From: Bacteroidota bacterium
GTDB lineage: Bacteria; Bacteroidota; Bacteroidia; Chitinophagales; Chitinophagaceae
Direction: 5' to 3'
NCBI GenBank assembly: GCA_028877005.1
Contig: JAGWPI010000174.1
Location: 1 to 6,597 of the forward strand
Length of the DNA: 6,597 nucleotides
The notes under the pieces are model-generated. The model was not told the DNA's origin. It worked only from the letters and a program-made list of their open reading frames with translations, and did not search any database. A program made the translations under genes and the position numbers. Shown piece by piece: positions 5,703 through 6,597 of this stretch (position 1 is the stretch's first letter; each line of letters begins with the position of its first letter).

Positions 5703-6597
5703 TAATCGTAATTTCATTGCATAGAAGTTACCTAATCCATAGGTTATAAGTACTATAGTGATTGTACTGGCAGGCATTAATATAGCCGCAATCATTGGCG
5801 ATAAAATACCTTGAACTGCAAAATAAATTCCAATGATATTGTATAGAATTGACACAGCAAATGCTGTCATAATAATCCATTTGTTGGCTTTAGCCAACTG
5901 AATAAATGCAGGTAAGCGATGCAATTGTGCAGCATCTAAAATAATATCACTAGCCGGTGTAAAATTGTTGCTGTTTTCAGAAATGGCAATTCCTACATTG
6001 GCTTGTTGTAAAGCACCTGCATCATTTAGTCCATCACCAACCATCATAACGGTATTACCTTGACTTTGTAGTTGCTCTATAAATTGTAACTTATCATTTG
6101 GTTTTTGATGAAATAAAGTAATTGCATTAAATCCCAATAAGTTTTGCAGGAAGCTTTTTTCTCCTGAATTGTCGCCACTTAATACTGCCAGTGTATATTT
6201 TTTTTGTAATTGTTTGCTTAAACTATGTAATCCGGGTCGATAGCTATTTTTGAATATAAATTTTCCTATAGTGTTGCCATCCACAGCCAAAAAAACGGTT
6301 GATGCATCTTCCATATCTGCAGACTCTTTTGTAACAAATTGTTTGGCACCAATAGCAATCCATTCATCTTCTAACATACCCTCAATGCCCATTCCGGGTA
6401 CTTCTCTATATTTATTTATTTTTGCATTACCATTTGTATTTAACCATTGTACAATAGCCTTACTTAATGGGTGGGTAGATTGGGCAGCTAATGTTGCAAC
6501 TTTTCTTTTTAAAGAATCCGAAAGTGGCACTCCGCTATAGGATACATTTTCATATCTACCGGTAGTAAGAGTGCCTGTTTTATCAAAAACTATATAA
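5697..6597 (-). CDS. ccoI: CcoI / FixI copper-transporting P1B-type ATPase, 5' end outside window
   Basis: The frame is open to the right edge (first full codon at 6596), giving the last 299 residues. A GTG at 6530 is internal, not a start: the codons upstream encode the phosphorylation motif FDKTGTLT (aspartate at visible residue 5). Further P-type ATPase signatures are the HP dipeptide (42-43, STHPLSKA), GMGIEG (68-73), SGDNSGE (140-146), QKPNDK (164-169) and the hinge GDGLND (187-192). Two C-terminal helices (about 240-262 and 265-290) carry YN (252-253) and MPAST (274-278), which correspond to the Cu(I)-site YN and MxxSS motifs. The hinge continues as AGAL where most families have a Pro (NDxPAL); I recall the same change in other Bacteroidota CcoI. 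It uses ATP to move Cu(I) out of the cytoplasm for CuB assembly. The metal-binding N-terminal domain, first helices and CPC motif lie outside. The link to cbb3 rather than general copper export rests on its neighbours. Confidence 0.92.
   Translation of the reverse strand, partial: YIVFDKTGTLTTGRYENVSYSGVPLSDSLKRKVATLAAQSTHPLSKAIVQWLNTNGNAKINKYREVPGMGIEGMLEDEWIAIGAKQFVTKESADMEDASTVFLAVDGNTIGKFIFKNSYRPGLHSLSKQLQKKYTLAVLSGDNSGEKSFLQNLLGFNAITLFHQKPNDKLQFIEQLQSQGNTVMMVGDGLNDAGALQQANVGIAISENSNNFTPASDIILDAAQLHRLPAFIQLAKANKWIIMTAFAVSILYNIIGIYFAVQGILSPMIAAILMPASTITIVLITYGLGNFYAMKLRLK

Noticed and set aside
6528..6530. GTG at 6530 as the start of a short 277-residue ATPase
   Set aside because: The frame is open upstream to the window edge and encodes the essential DKTGT phosphorylation motif, so the gene is a fragment cut by the window.
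1..6597. CRISPR arrays, tRNA or rRNA genes, insertion sequences, phage or defence genes
   Set aside because: No regular direct repeats, RNA gene signatures, transposase motifs or terminal repeats were seen. The window is filled by one metabolic operon.

Overview
The window is one strand-coherent gene cluster, all on the minus strand, for a cbb3-type (C-family heme-copper) cytochrome c oxidase and its copper-loading and assembly factors. In transcription order, from high to low coordinates, it reads ccoI (5' end cut off by the window) - 188 bp gap - ccoS - ccoNO fusion - ccoQ - ccoP - ccoG - ccoH (3' end cut off). Apart from the ccoI-ccoS gap, the spacers are short (about 12 to 38 bp), so ccoS to ccoH looks like a single operon.

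The organism is most likely a member of the Bacteroidota, probably near Chitinophagaceae. The reasons are the fused CcoN/CcoO subunit, the mono-heme CcoP with a long membrane-embedded N-terminus, the CcoI-CcoS-CcoNO-CcoQ-CcoP-CcoG-CcoH order, AT-rich DNA, leaders without a Shine-Dalgarno sequence, and a perfect TAnnTTTG promoter element upstream of ccoS. The lineage is inferred from gene content and was not tested by a search.

Region by region: 1-273 is the N-terminal 91 codons of ccoH (FixH). 286-1701 is ccoG, a polyferredoxin-like membrane protein now considered a cupric reductase. 1719-2894 is ccoP, with one c-type heme. 2933-3106 is a 57-residue CcoQ-type subunit. 3124-5274 is the catalytic CcoN subunit fused in frame to the mono-heme CcoO subunit. 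5308-5508 is ccoS. 5509-5696 is the only sizeable non-coding stretch and carries the regulatory signals. 5697-6597 is the C-terminal part of the copper P-type ATPase CcoI.

How the genes work together: CcoI moves copper across the inner membrane and CcoG reduces Cu(II) to Cu(I) for it. CcoS and CcoH assist cofactor insertion and complex assembly. CcoP and the CcoO part of CcoNO relay electrons through c hemes to the heme b / heme b3-CuB centre in the CcoN part, which reduces O2 and pumps protons at low oxygen.

The genes are a known system rather than a new one. The most interesting signal is in the 188 bp gap: two Crp/Fnr-geometry dyads (TGA-N6-TCA) 22 bp apart lie upstream of a TAnnTTTG box. 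The nearer dyad falls near -41.5 if a start site is placed at the usual distance. This suggests an oxygen- or NO-responsive promoter that drives the oxidase genes separately from ccoI.
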